DNA of 39,840 nucleotides from Acidobacteriota bacterium (lineage in GTDB: Bacteria > Acidobacteriota > Terriglobia > 20CM-2-55-15), in the NCBI GenBank assembly GCA_022821265.1, contig JAJEDW010000302.1, positions 1 through 39,840 on the forward strand, in the 5' to 3' direction. This document shows, in pieces, positions 21,184 to 30,320 of this stretch. How positions within the stretch are numbered: position 1 is the stretch's first letter; each line of letters starts with the position of its first letter. The position numbers and the translations under genes are program-made. Under the pieces are notes generated by a model. It searched no databases. It saw only the letters and a list, made by a program, of their open reading frames with translations, and had not been told where the DNA came from.

Positions 21184-22494
21184 TCACGGGCCCGGCTCCG
21201 AGACGCGCACGCGGGGCGCGGTCACCGAGTTGATCCGCACCTCGCAGGGGAAGTGCAGGTAGCCGTAGACGAGCCTGCCGGGTTCCGCTTCCAGCGCGAC
21301 GGCGTTCTCGATCCAGTCACAGACCTCGTAGGCTTCCACCGTTCCGCTGGCGACGGCCAGCGTGAACGAGAACTGCGACGGGTAGAGTTCCGGAAGCTGC
21401 AGGTGAAAGTCGAACGTGTGCACGTCGCCGGGCCGGAACGGGGGCATGTCGGTCCCTTCCAGCGCGGTGTTGGTTCCCGCCAGGTCCACCCCGAGGTGAT
21501 TGCGCATCAGGAACCCCACGATGGGCATGGGCACCTCGGCGCGCACCTCGAGCGAGATGCGGACGATGATGCGGCCTTTCTGGGGCAGCAGCGGCAACGC
21601 CTCCCCGTCATCGCCGAGGACGGCGACTCCCAGGATCTCGGCCGCGCGGTTGCCGTACCGATAATCGACGTTCGGAATCCGCCGGACGATCTCGGGCGCC
21701 CGGACCGGCTCGGCGGGCTCGCCCGGCCCCTCTTCGCGCGGGAGCCGCTTGCGGTACGCGGAATCCTTCCGGACCATCGCCGCCAGGTAGTGGGCGACGA
21801 TCGGCTCGGCGTCGCCCGACTCGACGAGCCGCCCCCGATCCAGCCAGGCCGCCCCCTCGGCCAGGGTCTTGACCTCGCCGGCGGCGTGGGTGACGAACAC
21901 GATGGTGACGCCCTCCCGCTTCAGCTCGTGCATCTTGCGCATGCAGCGCTGGCGGAAGTAGATGTCGCCGACGGCGAGCGCCTCGTCCACCAGGAGTATG
22001 TCCGGGGCCACGCTGACGGCCGCCGCGAACGCCAGCCGGATCACCATGCCGCTGGAGTACGTCTTCACGGGGCGGTCGATGAAGTCGCCGATCTCGGCGA
22101 AGCTCTCGATGGCCGGATAGAGCCGCTCCATCTCCCGATGGCTCAAGCCCAGGATCGCTCCGTACAGGAAGACGTTGTCGCGGCCCGTGTACTCGGGGTT
22201 GAAACCGGAGCCGAGCTCCAGGAGCGCCGAGACGCGCCCCTCCACCGCCACCTCGCCGCTGGTGGGCTTCAGGATTCCCGCGATCAACTGCAGCAGCGTG
22301 CTCTTTCCCGAGCCGTTCTCGCCGATGAGCCCGAACGTGGCGCCCTTGGGTATTTCCAGCGACACGTCGCGCAAGGCCCAGAAGTCGCGTTGGCGGGAGG
22401 GCGCGTTCCCCGTGACGAGCTCCTTGAGCCGTTCCGCCGGCTGGACGTGGATCGGAAAGCTCTTCGAAACGTTGCGGATGCGGATGGAGCCCAT
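21184..22494 (-). CDS. Wzt-type polysaccharide-export ABC ATPase
   Basis: This 436-residue protein has an N-terminal nucleotide-binding domain with Walker A GENGSGKST (58-66), the TagH/Wzt-type GFNPEYTGRDNVFL motif, signature TYSSGMVIRLAFA and Walker B ILLVDEALAVGD. It is followed by a roughly 180-residue beta-sandwich Wzt C-terminal domain (NVDYRYGNRAAEILGVAVLG through VYGYLHFPCEVRIN), which in O-antigen exporters recognises the capped polysaccharide. No Wzm permease or glycosyltransferase is in the window. The gene sits between potD and potB with gaps of about 110 bp on each side, an odd place for an export ATPase. It is not a substitute for PotA, which is present and intact. Confidence 0.9.
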   Translation of the reverse strand: MGSIRIRNVSKSFPIHVQPAERLKELVTGNAPSRQRDFWALRDVSLEIPKGATFGLIGENGSGKSTLLQLIAGILKPTSGEVAVEGRVSALLELGSGFNPEYTGRDNVFLYGAILGLSHREMERLYPAIESFAEIGDFIDRPVKTYSSGMVIRLAFAAAVSVAPDILLVDEALAVGDIYFRQRCMRKMHELKREGVTIVFVTHAAGEVKTLAEGAAWLDRGRLVESGDAEPIVAHYLAAMVRKDSAYRKRLPREEGPGEPAEPVRAPEIVRRIPNVDYRYGNRAAEILGVAVLGDDGEALPLLPQKGRIIVRISLEVRAEVPMPIVGFLMRNHLGVDLAGTNTALEGTDMPPFRPGDVHTFDFHLQLPELYPSQFSFTLAVASGTVEAYEVCDWIENAVALEAEPGRLVYGYLHFPCEVRINSVTAPRVRVSEPGP

Positions 22495-22605
22495 CGGGAA
22501 ACCTGGACGCGGCCGGTCCGGAACGGCGCCGGGCGCGGGCGCGCCCCCATTATGCGGCCGGCCCGCGGCGCCGTCCAGACGGGATCGCGCGCCGGGCGGG
22601 GCGCC

Positions 22606-23697
22606 TCACTGCGCCAGCCACGCGGCGAAACGCTCGTTCATGGCGTCCATCTGGTCGCTCCACCACAGCCAGTCGCTGGGAAGCACGCGCCGCGTGTTGT
22701 CCGCGTAGGTCGGCATGTGCGGGTTCATGTCCACGCCCGTGTCGGCGTGCGTCCCCACCAGGGGCAGGCCCGAGGCGCGCGCCGGGCTGTAGGCGATGTA
22801 GCCGCTGACCCGCGCCATCGACTCGGCCGTGGTGGCGAACCGGACGAACTCCAGGGCGTTGGCCAGGTTCCGCGTGCCGGCGACGACGGCCATGTGGCCG
22901 ATGTCGAGCACCTGCCCGTCCCAGACGATGACGAAGGGCTGGTCCTCGAGCACCTGCGCGTTGAAGATGCGGCCGTTGTAGGCGGTCGACATCACGACTT
23001 CGCCGTCGGCCAGCATCTGCGGCGGCTGCGCGCCGGCCTCCCACCACACAACCTGGTCCTTGATCGTGTCGAGCTTCTCGAAGGCCCGGTCCAGGCCCTC
23101 GGGCGTGTCCAGCACGTCGTAGACCGCGTCGATGGGCACGCCGTCGGCCATCAGCGCCATCTCCAGGTTGACGACCGGCGCGCGGCGCATCCCGCGCCGG
23201 CCGGGAAAGCGCTCCAGGTCGAAGAAGTCCTCGATCGTGGCCGGCTTCTCGCCCGGGATGCTCTCGGTGTTGTAGGCGTAGACGGTGGAGTAGAACAGCG
23301 TGCCGATGCTGCAGTCCAGCAGCGCGTCGCCCAGGAAGTCGTCCTCGGCCGGGACGCCGTCGGGACCGGGCGGGAGCGCGGCCGCATCGATCGGCTCCAG
23401 CAGGCCCTCGTCGCAGCCGCTGACGGCGTCGGCGATCTCCAGGTCGATGACGTCCCAGTGCACGTTGCCCGACTCCACCTGCGCGCGCACCTGCGCCAGA
23501 CCTCCGTTGTAGTCCTCGAGCCGCATGTCGACGCCGGTTTCCGCGGCGAAGGGTTCGATGTAGGCGCGCGTGGCGGCGCGCGCGTAGGAGCCGCCCCAGG
23601 AAACGACGGTCAGCGTCTCGCCAGGCGCGGGGCCGCAGCCGGCGGCCAGCGCGGCCGCCAGGGCCGCCCCCGCCGCCCTCCGGTGTCGGGATGTCAT
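22606..23697 (-). CDS. potD: Polyamine-type periplasmic binding lipoprotein
   Basis: This 363-residue protein has a lipoprotein-like signal (RRAAGAALAAALAAGCG, lipobox Cys about residue 21) and the family-typical start of the mature domain (LTVVSWGGSYARAATRAYIE). Later come FYSTVYAYNTESIPGEKPAT, VVWWEAGAQPPQMLADGEVV and PSDWLWWSDQMDAMNERFAA, all usual for PotD/PotF-like type-2 binding proteins. Its ATG overlaps the potA stop (ATGA). It delivers substrate to PotB/PotC; the exact polyamine cannot be read from the sequence. It is named potD by operon position and similarity, but the substrate may differ. Confidence 0.85.
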   Translation of the reverse strand: MTSRHRRAAGAALAAALAAGCGPAPGETLTVVSWGGSYARAATRAYIEPFAAETGVDMRLEDYNGGLAQVRAQVESGNVHWDVIDLEIADAVSGCDEGLLEPIDAAALPPGPDGVPAEDDFLGDALLDCSIGTLFYSTVYAYNTESIPGEKPATIEDFFDLERFPGRRGMRRAPVVNLEMALMADGVPIDAVYDVLDTPEGLDRAFEKLDTIKDQVVWWEAGAQPPQMLADGEVVMSTAYNGRIFNAQVLEDQPFVIVWDGQVLDIGHMAVVAGTRNLANALEFVRFATTAESMARVSGYIAYSPARASGLPLVGTHADTGVDMNPHMPTYADNTRRVLPSDWLWWSDQMDAMNERFAAWLAQ

Positions 23698-24818
23698 GGC
23701 GTCTCCTCCTCGTCGTCCGGGTCCAGCACCCGGCAGTCGGTCGGCGTCCAGCCGACGCGGACCCGGTCGCCTTCGATGACGGCGCCGTGGCCCACCATGT
23801 TGGGGATCTTGACGATGAAGTCGCTCCGGCCGCAGACGTCGAGCCGGAGGCGCAGATGGTCGCCCAGGAACGTGATGTCCTCGACGCGGGCGTCGAACTC
23901 GTTGGTGTAAAGGCCGGGCGTGGGCGCGATGGCCACGCGCTCGGGACGGATCGACAGCGTCGCCCGGTCGCCCGGCCCGCAGGGCGCCACCCGGAAGGCG
24001 CGCACGATGCCGCCGTCGACCTCGACGTCGCAGATCTCGTTGTGGACGGCGGCGACACGTCCGGCCAGGCGGTTGTTCTCGCCGATGAAGCGCGCCACGA
24101 AGGAACGCTCCGGCTCCTCGTAGAGCGCCTCGGGCGAGGCGGCCTGCTCGATGCGCCCGTCGCGGAACACCGCCACGCGGTCGGACATGACCATGGCCTC
24201 GTTCTGGTCGTGGTTGACATAGAGCACGGTCACGCCCAGGTCGGCGTGGATGCGCCGGATCTCGTACTGCAGCTCCTCCCGCAGCCGGCGGTCGAGCGCG
24301 CCCAGCGGCTCGTCCATCAGGACCAGCTCGGGCTCGAACACCAGCGCCCGGGCGATGGCCACCCGCTGCTGCTGGCCGCCGGAGAGCTGACCGGGCCGCC
24401 GGCCGGCGAGCCCCTCCAGCCGCACCAGCTCCAGCGCGCGGTCGACGCGCCGGCGGCGCTCGGCCGCGTCGAGCCCGCGCACCTCGAGCGGGAACGCCAG
24501 GTTGCCGCCGACCGTCATGTGCGGGAACAGCGCGTAGTTCTGGAACACCATGCCGATGCCCCGGCGGCGGGGAGGCACGTCGTTGATCCGGCGGCCTTCG
24601 ATGCGGATCGTCCCCGCGGTGGGGGCCTCGAACCCCGCCAGCATCATCAGGCACGTCGTCTTGCCCGAGCCCGAGGGGCCGAGCAGGGTCAGGAACTCCC
24701 CCCGGCGGACGGTCAGGTCCAGGTCGTCGACGGCGCGCGTCCGCTGGTCGTAGCTCTTGCTGACGCCCTCGAACTCGACGTGGGGCGGGCCTTCCGCGGG
24801 CTGTGGTGTCGGCGGCAT
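23694..24818 (-). CDS. potA: Polyamine-type ABC importer ATPase
   Basis: This 374-residue protein has Walker [11 protein letters not shown]-loop [20 protein letters not shown], signature [20 protein letters not shown], Walker [12 protein letters not shown] and an H-loop in [22 protein letters not shown]-terminal TOBE-like domain follows ([23 protein letters not shown]). The ATG at 24818 is chosen; upstream in-frame codons are Arg/Gly-rich. It is the first gene of the pot operon. A promoter-like TCGACG-N17-TACCCT lies within the repeat at 24821-24866, so the leader would be very short. Overlap with potD is 4 bp. Confidence 0.88.
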   Translation of the reverse strand: MPPTPQPAEGPPHVEFEGVSKSYDQRTRAVDDLDLTVRRGEFLTLLGPSGSGKTTCLMMLAGFEAPTAGTIRIEGRRINDVPPRRRGIGMVFQNYALFPHMTVGGNLAFPLEVRGLDAAERRRRVDRALELVRLEGLAGRRPGQLSGGQQQRVAIARALVFEPELVLMDEPLGALDRRLREELQYEIRRIHADLGVTVLYVNHDQNEAMVMSDRVAVFRDGRIEQAASPEALYEEPERSFVARFIGENNRLAGRVAAVHNEICDVEVDGGIVRAFRVAPCGPGDRATLSIRPERVAIAPTPGLYTNEFDARVEDITFLGDHLRLRLDVCGRSDFIVKIPNMVGHGAVIEGDRVRVGWTPTDCRVLDPDDEEETP

Positions 24819-24820
24819 CG

Positions 24821-24866
24821 TTCGATGCCCGATAGGGTAGCAGCCCGCGGCGTGTCCGTCGACGCG
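24821..24866 (-). repeat. 46-bp promoter-like direct repeat, potA-proximal copy
   Basis: This copy is about 87% identical to 27799-27845 (shared core AGGGTAGCAGCCCGCGGCG). On the minus strand both contain TCGACG, 17 bases and TACCCT, a possible promoter. Here it is immediately upstream of potA. Confidence 0.6.
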
Positions 24867-24889
24867 GGGGCCGCGGCGCGCGCGGCCGG

Positions 24890-27544
24890 CTACTCCTCCG
24901 GCGCCGCCGCTTCCAACGGAATCACCGGCGCCGCGGCGAGGATGCGGTCCGCGGGGTCCGCTTCCACGGCGATGACCGTGAACCGGCTCCCCGCGGGCGC
25001 CGTGCAACGCATCATGCCGGAAAAGTCGTGGACGTCGGCCGCGGTGAACGCGTCCTCGATCACCCAGGACGTCTGCCCGTTGGCCCGCAGGGAAAACGGG
25101 ACGTCTTCCAGCACGGCGCCCCCGCGCATCAACATGCAGCGCACCTCCACGGCCTGCGCTTCCAGGTTGTGAAGCGCGACGCCCGTGGTGACGCCCCCCT
25201 CCCGGCGCCGGACCTCGAAGACGGCGTCGCCCACGGGCGCGCTGGCCCCCACGATGGCCTGGCCCAGGTGGGGCAGGTCGTACCGCAGCATGCCGCCCAC
25301 GGGACCGTCGGAAACCACACGGGCGGACCCGGTCACCAGGTCCCCGCGGCCGTGGGTGGCGATGGTCAGCACTCCCAGCGGGGCCATCTGGACCGAGACC
25401 GTCAGCGCCCCGTCCGCCGTCACCTCCAGGCCGTCGGCGAGGTCCACCAACGTGGCCGGAGCGATCGGAGCGCCGTCCACGTCATGGAAGTAGATCATCG
25501 GACGCGTCCGGGGGACGGGCCCCTCGAAGGGACTCGGCAACCGCCCGCCCACGCGCGTTTCCAGGTTCACGAAGACCAGGTCGGACGTCATGCCGTCGCC
25601 GTTGACGAAATGGGTGAAGTCCAGGTCCGCCGCCTCGGCGCGGCCGTCGGCCACCTCCATGACCGGCGCCGCGGTCAAGATGCCCCCGGCGTTGTCGATT
25701 TCGATGGCGACGGCGGCGAACCGCCCCCCGTCGGGCGCCGTGCAGCGCACGGACCCGGCGAAGTCCGACGTGTCGGCGGCGGTGAACGTCTCCTCGATGT
25801 AGCCGGACGCCTGCCCGTTGGCGTCCAGCGGGATGGTGACCTCTTCCAGGACGGCCCCGGCCGTCATCAACCTGCAGCCGAGCTCCATCGCGTACGCTTC
25901 CAGGTTGTGAACCGCGAAGCCGGTCTTCAAGCCTCCCTCCCGGCGTTCGACGGGGAACACGGCGTCGCTGACGGGCGCGCCCACCTCCAGGATGGCCCGG
26001 CCCACGTCGCGAACGTCCATCCGAAGCATCCCGGCGATGGCGCCGTCGGCGACCAGCTTGACGGATCCGTTGACCGGATCCCCCCGGCCGTGGGTGGAGA
26101 CGGCCACGCGCCCCAGCGGCGGCGTTGCGGCCGGGAACGTCAGGATTCCGTCCTCGGTGACCTCCATGCCCTCGACGAGGTCCACGACCGTTTCCGGATC
26201 GATCGTTGCGCCGTCCGGGCCGTCCATGTAGACGAGGGGCCGGATCGGGTCGGCGCTCGTGTTCATCAGCACCACCTCGGAGCTGACGCCGCCGCCGTTG
26301 GCGAAATACGGCAGGACCTGAAGGAGGTTGCCCAGCTCGCCGTCCGGCGAAGTCACGTAGTAGCCCGAACCGACGACGAGGTCCACCGGCCACGTGCTGC
26401 CGTCGGCCCGCCGGACGACACCCGAGAACTCGCGGGCGTATCCCACTTTGGGAACGTCGGCGCTGTCGGTGTCGTCGCTGGGATCGTCCCAGTAATACTC
26501 GACGAAACCGCCTTCCGGACCGCTGGCCGCCGCTTCGAGAACCTGCGAGAGAACCAGCTCGCCGGTCACGACGTCCCGGACGGTCGGTATCAGGGGCTTC
26601 AGCTCGAACCTGTCCGGAAAAGCCCCGTGAAACAGGATGACGTTGGCGACGCGATCCAGGATGTAGAGGTAGACGGCGCCGTGTCTCCAGGGGCCGTTCT
26701 CATCCCGCAGGGCGATTCGGGCCTGTGAGGAGGCGGCGATGTCGCCGCTCAGTTGGAGTTCGCGAACGAAGTTCCCGGCCTCGTTCACGAAGGCCTTCAG
26801 CGTCTTGCGGTCCACCACCTGCTCGGCCGTGACGGCCGGGGAACCGTAATCGATTTCCTCCTCGACCACGTGCGACGCGTCGAGGTCGAATCCGGCGAGC
26901 ACCACGAACGGGATCCGCAACGCGCCCGAGAGATAGACGGCGGCATGGCCGGAGGCGCCGGGTATGCCCGGTCTTAGGCCGGGTACGGGGACGGTCGCAT
27001 CGAAGGCGCCGTCCGGCTGTTGCAGCAACACGTTGAAGACGGCGGCCTGAGCCAGGGCGGCGGTCCGGGGATCGTCCGAAGCCAGGTCGGCCAGATCGGT
27101 CTGGGCGACTCCCAGCGCATGCAGGATCGTGCCGAAGACGAAGGGGTCGAGCAACCGGCCGGAAAGCGCCATGTCCTTGGCGTGTACGAACACGCGGCCG
27201 TCGTGGGGCGTCAACGTCACGACGTAGGTCGAACCGGAACGGTAGGGACCCCCTTCCTGCCGCACGAGACATCCGACATACAGCGCCTGCCCGACAGTCT
27301 CGATTCCGGCGCTCAGGCTACCGAATTGATTTCTCACGCCGACTGCGAAGTCCATCAGCGGAGCGGCGCCGGACGCGACCTGTTGCGCCGTTACGGGCGG
27401 CGCCTCGGGAGGCGTCGTGCCGGGAAGGAGCGGACACATCTCCTGCGCCCGGGCGGGGTTGGCGCCGAAAAAGACGCCGGCAAGCACCACCAGTCCGACG
27501 ACGCGGATCGTGAGTCGTGAACGAAGCCCAGTTCGAGTTCTCAT
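24890..27544 (-). CDS. Large secreted protein with Cache-like region and two beta-sandwich repeats
   Basis: This protein has 884 residues from the ATG at 27544, which gives a good signal peptide (RTRTGLRSRLTIRVVGLVVL through ANPARA). The first 330 residues hold two Cache-like units. The second (VVDRKTLKAFVNEAGNFVRE, WRHGAVYLYILDRVANVILF, then VEYYWDDPSDD and KVGYAREF) parallels the left-edge gene. Two tandem repeats of about 230 residues follow, each starting PYFANGGGVSSEV/THFVNGDGMTSDL. Each has VSTHGRGDPVNGS/IATHGRGDLVTGS, then AVHNLEAYAMELGCRLMTAG/ALHNLEAQAVEVRCMLMRGG, then a Cys-containing VRCTAPDGGRF/MRCTAPAGSRF. It is a surface or periplasmic protein whose ligand and role are unknown. 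It lies between two copies of a promoter-like repeat. A weak TTGTCA-N18-TTTGAT promoter is at 27609-27638. Confidence 0.8.
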   Translation of the reverse strand: MRTRTGLRSRLTIRVVGLVVLAGVFFGANPARAQEMCPLLPGTTPPEAPPVTAQQVASGAAPLMDFAVGVRNQFGSLSAGIETVGQALYVGCLVRQEGGPYRSGSTYVVTLTPHDGRVFVHAKDMALSGRLLDPFVFGTILHALGVAQTDLADLASDDPRTAALAQAAVFNVLLQQPDGAFDATVPVPGLRPGIPGASGHAAVYLSGALRIPFVVLAGFDLDASHVVEEEIDYGSPAVTAEQVVDRKTLKAFVNEAGNFVRELQLSGDIAASSQARIALRDENGPWRHGAVYLYILDRVANVILFHGAFPDRFELKPLIPTVRDVVTGELVLSQVLEAAASGPEGGFVEYYWDDPSDDTDSADVPKVGYAREFSGVVRRADGSTWPVDLVVGSGYYVTSPDGELGNLLQVLPYFANGGGVSSEVVLMNTSADPIRPLVYMDGPDGATIDPETVVDLVEGMEVTEDGILTFPAATPPLGRVAVSTHGRGDPVNGSVKLVADGAIAGMLRMDVRDVGRAILEVGAPVSDAVFPVERREGGLKTGFAVHNLEAYAMELGCRLMTAGAVLEEVTIPLDANGQASGYIEETFTAADTSDFAGSVRCTAPDGGRFAAVAIEIDNAGGILTAAPVMEVADGRAEAADLDFTHFVNGDGMTSDLVFVNLETRVGGRLPSPFEGPVPRTRPMIYFHDVDGAPIAPATLVDLADGLEVTADGALTVSVQMAPLGVLTIATHGRGDLVTGSARVVSDGPVGGMLRYDLPHLGQAIVGASAPVGDAVFEVRRREGGVTTGVALHNLEAQAVEVRCMLMRGGAVLEDVPFSLRANGQTSWVIEDAFTAADVHDFSGMMRCTAPAGSRFTVIAVEADPADRILAAAPVIPLEAAAPEE

Positions 27545-27981
27545 CCGGAAGGCGCCCCCCTGCGTGTGGGGCGACATGGAACACTGACCCCGCACTGAAC
27601 AATCGTTTATCAAAGTCGGCGTGACGTGCGGGTGACAACTTGTCCGTTCAGTGTGTTCATTTCGCGATATTGGTCCATGTGCCCCGCGGGCGGGGTTCGA
27701 GACAGAAGAAAACAGAAGTAATCGATCGGACGGATGGCCGACCCCGCCCCGGACGCCGCGGCGGCCTGGCGGCGCGGCGGCGTGGCGGCGTGGCGGGATT
27801 CGATGTTCGATTAGGGTAGCAGCCCGCGGCGCGCGCGTCGACGCGCCGCCGGCCGATTCGGGCGCGCGGGGACCGTCGGCGCGGTGTATGCTGTCGCCGC
27901 GGAACAGGCTCGGGCGTCTCCGCCCAGGTGCTCATGGAATGATCGGACACGTATCCATCCGCTCGCGTTCGGAGGAGCGGC
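27545..27981. other. Divergent intergenic region with promoter-like repeat
   Basis: This 437-bp gap lies between the leftward secreted-protein gene and the rightward ATPase. It contains a weak promoter candidate for the left gene (TTGTCA at 27633-27638 with TTTGAT at 27609-27614, minus strand), the second copy of the 46-bp repeat, and a small GGGCG/CGCCC hairpin near 27912. No ORF with a ribosome binding site was found. Confidence 0.45.
27799..27845 (-). repeat. 46-bp promoter-like direct repeat, distal copy
   Basis: This is the second copy of 24821-24866, with five substitutions and a one-base insertion. TCGACG-N17-TACCCT is preserved on the minus strand although the nearest downstream gene starts 255 bp away. 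Confidence 0.6.
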
Positions 27982-29208
27982 ATGCCTGAGCGCCGCCTCC
28001 TGACCCGGATCGCGCTACGCAACTACAAGAGCATCTGCGCCTGCGACATCGCTCCGGCGCAACTTTCGTTCCTGGTCGGGCCGAACGGTTCGGGCAAGAG
28101 CAATTTTCTGGACGCGCTGCGATTCGTCGCCGATTCGTTGCGTTACTCCATCGACCACGCACTCCTCGACCGCGGGGGCATCGGCGAGGTGCGCCGGCGC
28201 TCGGGCGGTCATCCGACGCATTTCGGGATTCGCCTCGAGTTCGATCTCGAGGCGTGGCGCGGCCACTACGCGTTCACCGTCGGCGCCATGGCGCAAGGCG
28301 GGTTCGAAGTTCAGGGCGAGGAATGCTACGTCATGCCTCGGGAAGGCGGCGGCTCTCATTACTACAAGGTGGACCGGGGTTCGATCGTCAAGAGCACGCT
28401 CTCGCCGCCGCCGGTCGCCGCAGCCGATCGCCTTTACCTGGTGACCGTCTCCGGGCTCGACGCGTTCCGCGCCGTGTACGACGCGCTGTCGACGACAGGG
28501 TTCTACAACCTGAACCCCGAGGCGATCCGGGATCTGCAACCGCCGGATCCGGGAATCCTGCTGAAGCGGGACGGAAGCAACCTGGCCAGCGTCCTTTCCA
28601 ACCTGGAGGCGCGCTCACCGGAATTCAAGCGGCGGATCGAGGCCTATCTCGGCAAGGTCGTCCCGGGGCTCTCCGGGGTCACCCGGCGCCGAATCGGTCC
28701 GAGAGAGACACTGGAGTTCCGGCAGGAGGTGCGGGGCGCGCAACATCCGTGGCGTTTCCTCGCCGGAAACATGTCGGACGGGACCCTTCGCGCGCTGGGC
28801 GTCCTGGTGGCGCTCTTCCAGGGCTCCGGACGCAACGGCGCGGACCGCCAACTCGTCGGCATCGAAGAGCCCGAGGTCGCGCTCCATCCCGCAGCCGCGG
28901 GCGTGCTCATAGACAGTCTCCGGGACGCCGCCGGCCATGCGCAGATCCTGGTGACCAGCCACAGCCCCGATCTGCTGGACAACGACGACATCGCCGCCGA
29001 GTCGATCATCGCCGTCGTCGTCGAGCACGGCGAGAGCCGCCTCGGCCCCTTGGACGATGTGGGACGCGCGGCGTTCAAGGAACACCTGTACACGGCCGGG
29101 GAGCTGCTCCGAATGAACCAGCTCAACCCGGACCCGGACCGCTCGAACCTGACGTCCGCTCAAATCGAGTTGTTCGGTCCAGTCCCCGCCTCGTGCGCCG
29201 CATCGTAG
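27982..29208 (+). CDS. AAA (ABC/SMC-like) ATPase of a DUF4276 module
   Basis: This is a 408-residue AAA_21-type ATPase. GGAGGAG lies 5 bases before the ATG at 27982. Motifs are Walker A GPNGSGKS (33-40) after LTRIALRNYKSICACDI, signature-like NMSDGTLRALGVLVAL (about 263-278), Walker B LVGIEEPEVALHP (about 291-303) and the switch histidine VTSHSPDLLD (about 324-333). It is a relative of the RecF/OLD/RloA ATPases. The downstream TOPRIM-like DUF4276 gene starts within it, so it is a split OLD-like pair: the ATPase senses or clamps, the partner is the presumed nuclease. It differs from the RloA-like gene at 770-2038 outside the motifs. A defence function is inferred from the architecture. Confidence 0.88.
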   Translation: MPERRLLTRIALRNYKSICACDIAPAQLSFLVGPNGSGKSNFLDALRFVADSLRYSIDHALLDRGGIGEVRRRSGGHPTHFGIRLEFDLEAWRGHYAFTVGAMAQGGFEVQGEECYVMPREGGGSHYYKVDRGSIVKSTLSPPPVAAADRLYLVTVSGLDAFRAVYDALSTTGFYNLNPEAIRDLQPPDPGILLKRDGSNLASVLSNLEARSPEFKRRIEAYLGKVVPGLSGVTRRRIGPRETLEFRQEVRGAQHPWRFLAGNMSDGTLRALGVLVALFQGSGRNGADRQLVGIEEPEVALHPAAAGVLIDSLRDAAGHAQILVTSHSPDLLDNDDIAAESIIAVVVEHGESRLGPLDDVGRAAFKEHLYTAGELLRMNQLNPDPDRSNLTSAQIELFGPVPASCAAS

Positions 29209-29789
29209 CCATCGTCGAGGGTCACGGCGAAGTGGAAGCCGTGCCGATCCTCTTGCGCCGTATCGCGGAACGCGTCTTGCCGGAGACGACCATGGACGCG
29301 CCCCGCCCGATTCGCGTCGCACGCAATCGAATCCTGCGACAAAGAGAAGTCGAGCGAGCCGTCGAACTGGCCGCACGGAAGACGGGACCGGACGGTGGCG
29401 TCCTGATCCTGATGGACGCGAACGGCGACTGTCCCGCCGAGGTCGCGGGACGCGTTCTGGAACGCGCCTTGGAGACCCGTCGGGATCGCTCCATCCGGGT
29501 CGTCCTGGCCAAGATGGAGTATGAAGCCTGGTTCCTGGCAGCCGCCGCCTCGCTGGCCGGGAAGCAGGGAATGGACATGTCAGTGACCGGCCCGCCCGAT
29601 CCGGAGTCCATCCGGGACGCGAAAGGATGGCTGACATCCAAAATGCCGCGGGGGCAATCGTACCGCGAGACGCTGCACCAGGCCGCGCTGACCACGGCAT
29701 TCGACCTCGACGCGGCCCGAGCGTCGCCCTCGTTCGACAAGCTGTGGCGCGACGTGTGTTCGCTGCTCGGATTGCCCGGCGCCGCATAG
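29193..29789 (+). CDS. DUF4276 (TOPRIM-like) protein
   Basis: This 198-residue protein starts at the GTG at 29193, 16 bp inside the ATPase gene. The ORF track buries it in a longer frame from 28254 whose first part is antisense-like. The N-terminus RRIVAIVEGHGEVEAVPILL has the TOPRIM-type catalytic glutamate motif. GGVLILMDANGDCPAEVAGR is the acidic strand, where the usual D-x-D is D-A-N followed by G-D. VVLAKMEYEAWFLAAAASLA is the conserved E-x-EAW motif of the family. It is likely a nuclease-like effector working with the upstream ATPase. The reading frame is complete, in contrast to the truncated rloB in this window. Confidence 0.8.
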   Translation: MRRIVAIVEGHGEVEAVPILLRRIAERVLPETTMDAPRPIRVARNRILRQREVERAVELAARKTGPDGGVLILMDANGDCPAEVAGRVLERALETRRDRSIRVVLAKMEYEAWFLAAAASLAGKQGMDMSVTGPPDPESIRDAKGWLTSKMPRGQSYRETLHQAALTTAFDLDAARASPSFDKLWRDVCSLLGLPGAA

Positions 29790-29862
29790 CAGCCCGGGCC
29801 GGAGCGGTTGATTTTCGTCCAAAGCCGCTGTTAGATACGTCCTATAGGAACGGAGGCGTTCG

Positions 29863-30297
29863 ATGACACCGCTCCTGATCGCGGCCGCGGCATGGCTGGC
29901 GGCGGGTTTCGCCGTCCAGTCCGAGTTCGACGCGCTCGGCCCCCGGGCCGACGAGTACTGGCGCCGGCTGGCGGCGGGCGACCGCCCGGGCGCGGCGGAG
30001 TTCATGCGCGAAGAAGTCCGCCTGGAATTCATCACCAACCCGGAACCGCCGTTCCTGGACCCCGAGGTGGAGGCCATCGAGCTGTCCGACGACGCGACGC
30101 GCGCCGTGGCCAGCGTCAACTTCGACGTGATCACGCCCCTCGGCGGGTTCCGCTGGGAGATCGACCAGCATTGGACCTGCGTCGAGGGCGCGTGGATCGC
30201 CGAGCTGCGCGAGGCGCCGCCCTTCCCCTTCGCCGACGCGTCCGGGGCGGCCCCGGAGGAACCCCCGCCGCCGGCGGATACGGGATGCGCGCCCTGA
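29863..30297 (+). CDS. Small exported protein, possibly NTF2-like
   Basis: This 144-residue protein starts at the ATG at 29863, with GGAGG 7 bases upstream. A short hydrophobic N-terminus (TPLLIAAAAWLAAGFAV) is a weak signal peptide or anchor. The pattern FDALGPRADEYWRRLAAGDR, then an alternating beta region (RAVASVNFDVITPLGGFRWE and WTCVEGAWIAEL), resembles NTF2/SnoaL-like accessory proteins. It ends in a Pro/Ala-rich tail with a terminal Cys. It is convergent with the Orc/Cdc6-like ATPase gene. Function unknown. Confidence 0.65.
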   Translation: MTPLLIAAAAWLAAGFAVQSEFDALGPRADEYWRRLAAGDRPGAAEFMREEVRLEFITNPEPPFLDPEVEAIELSDDATRAVASVNFDVITPLGGFRWEIDQHWTCVEGAWIAELREAPPFPFADASGAAPEEPPPPADTGCAP

Positions 30298-30320
30298 CGA
30301 CGCGCCGCGGGTAGAGACCA

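Noticed and set aside
19975-23910. 1311-codon plus-strand ORF
   Set aside because: It is antisense to potB, the Wzt-like gene and potD, has a His/Arg/Gln-rich composition with no domain, and arises from high GC content.
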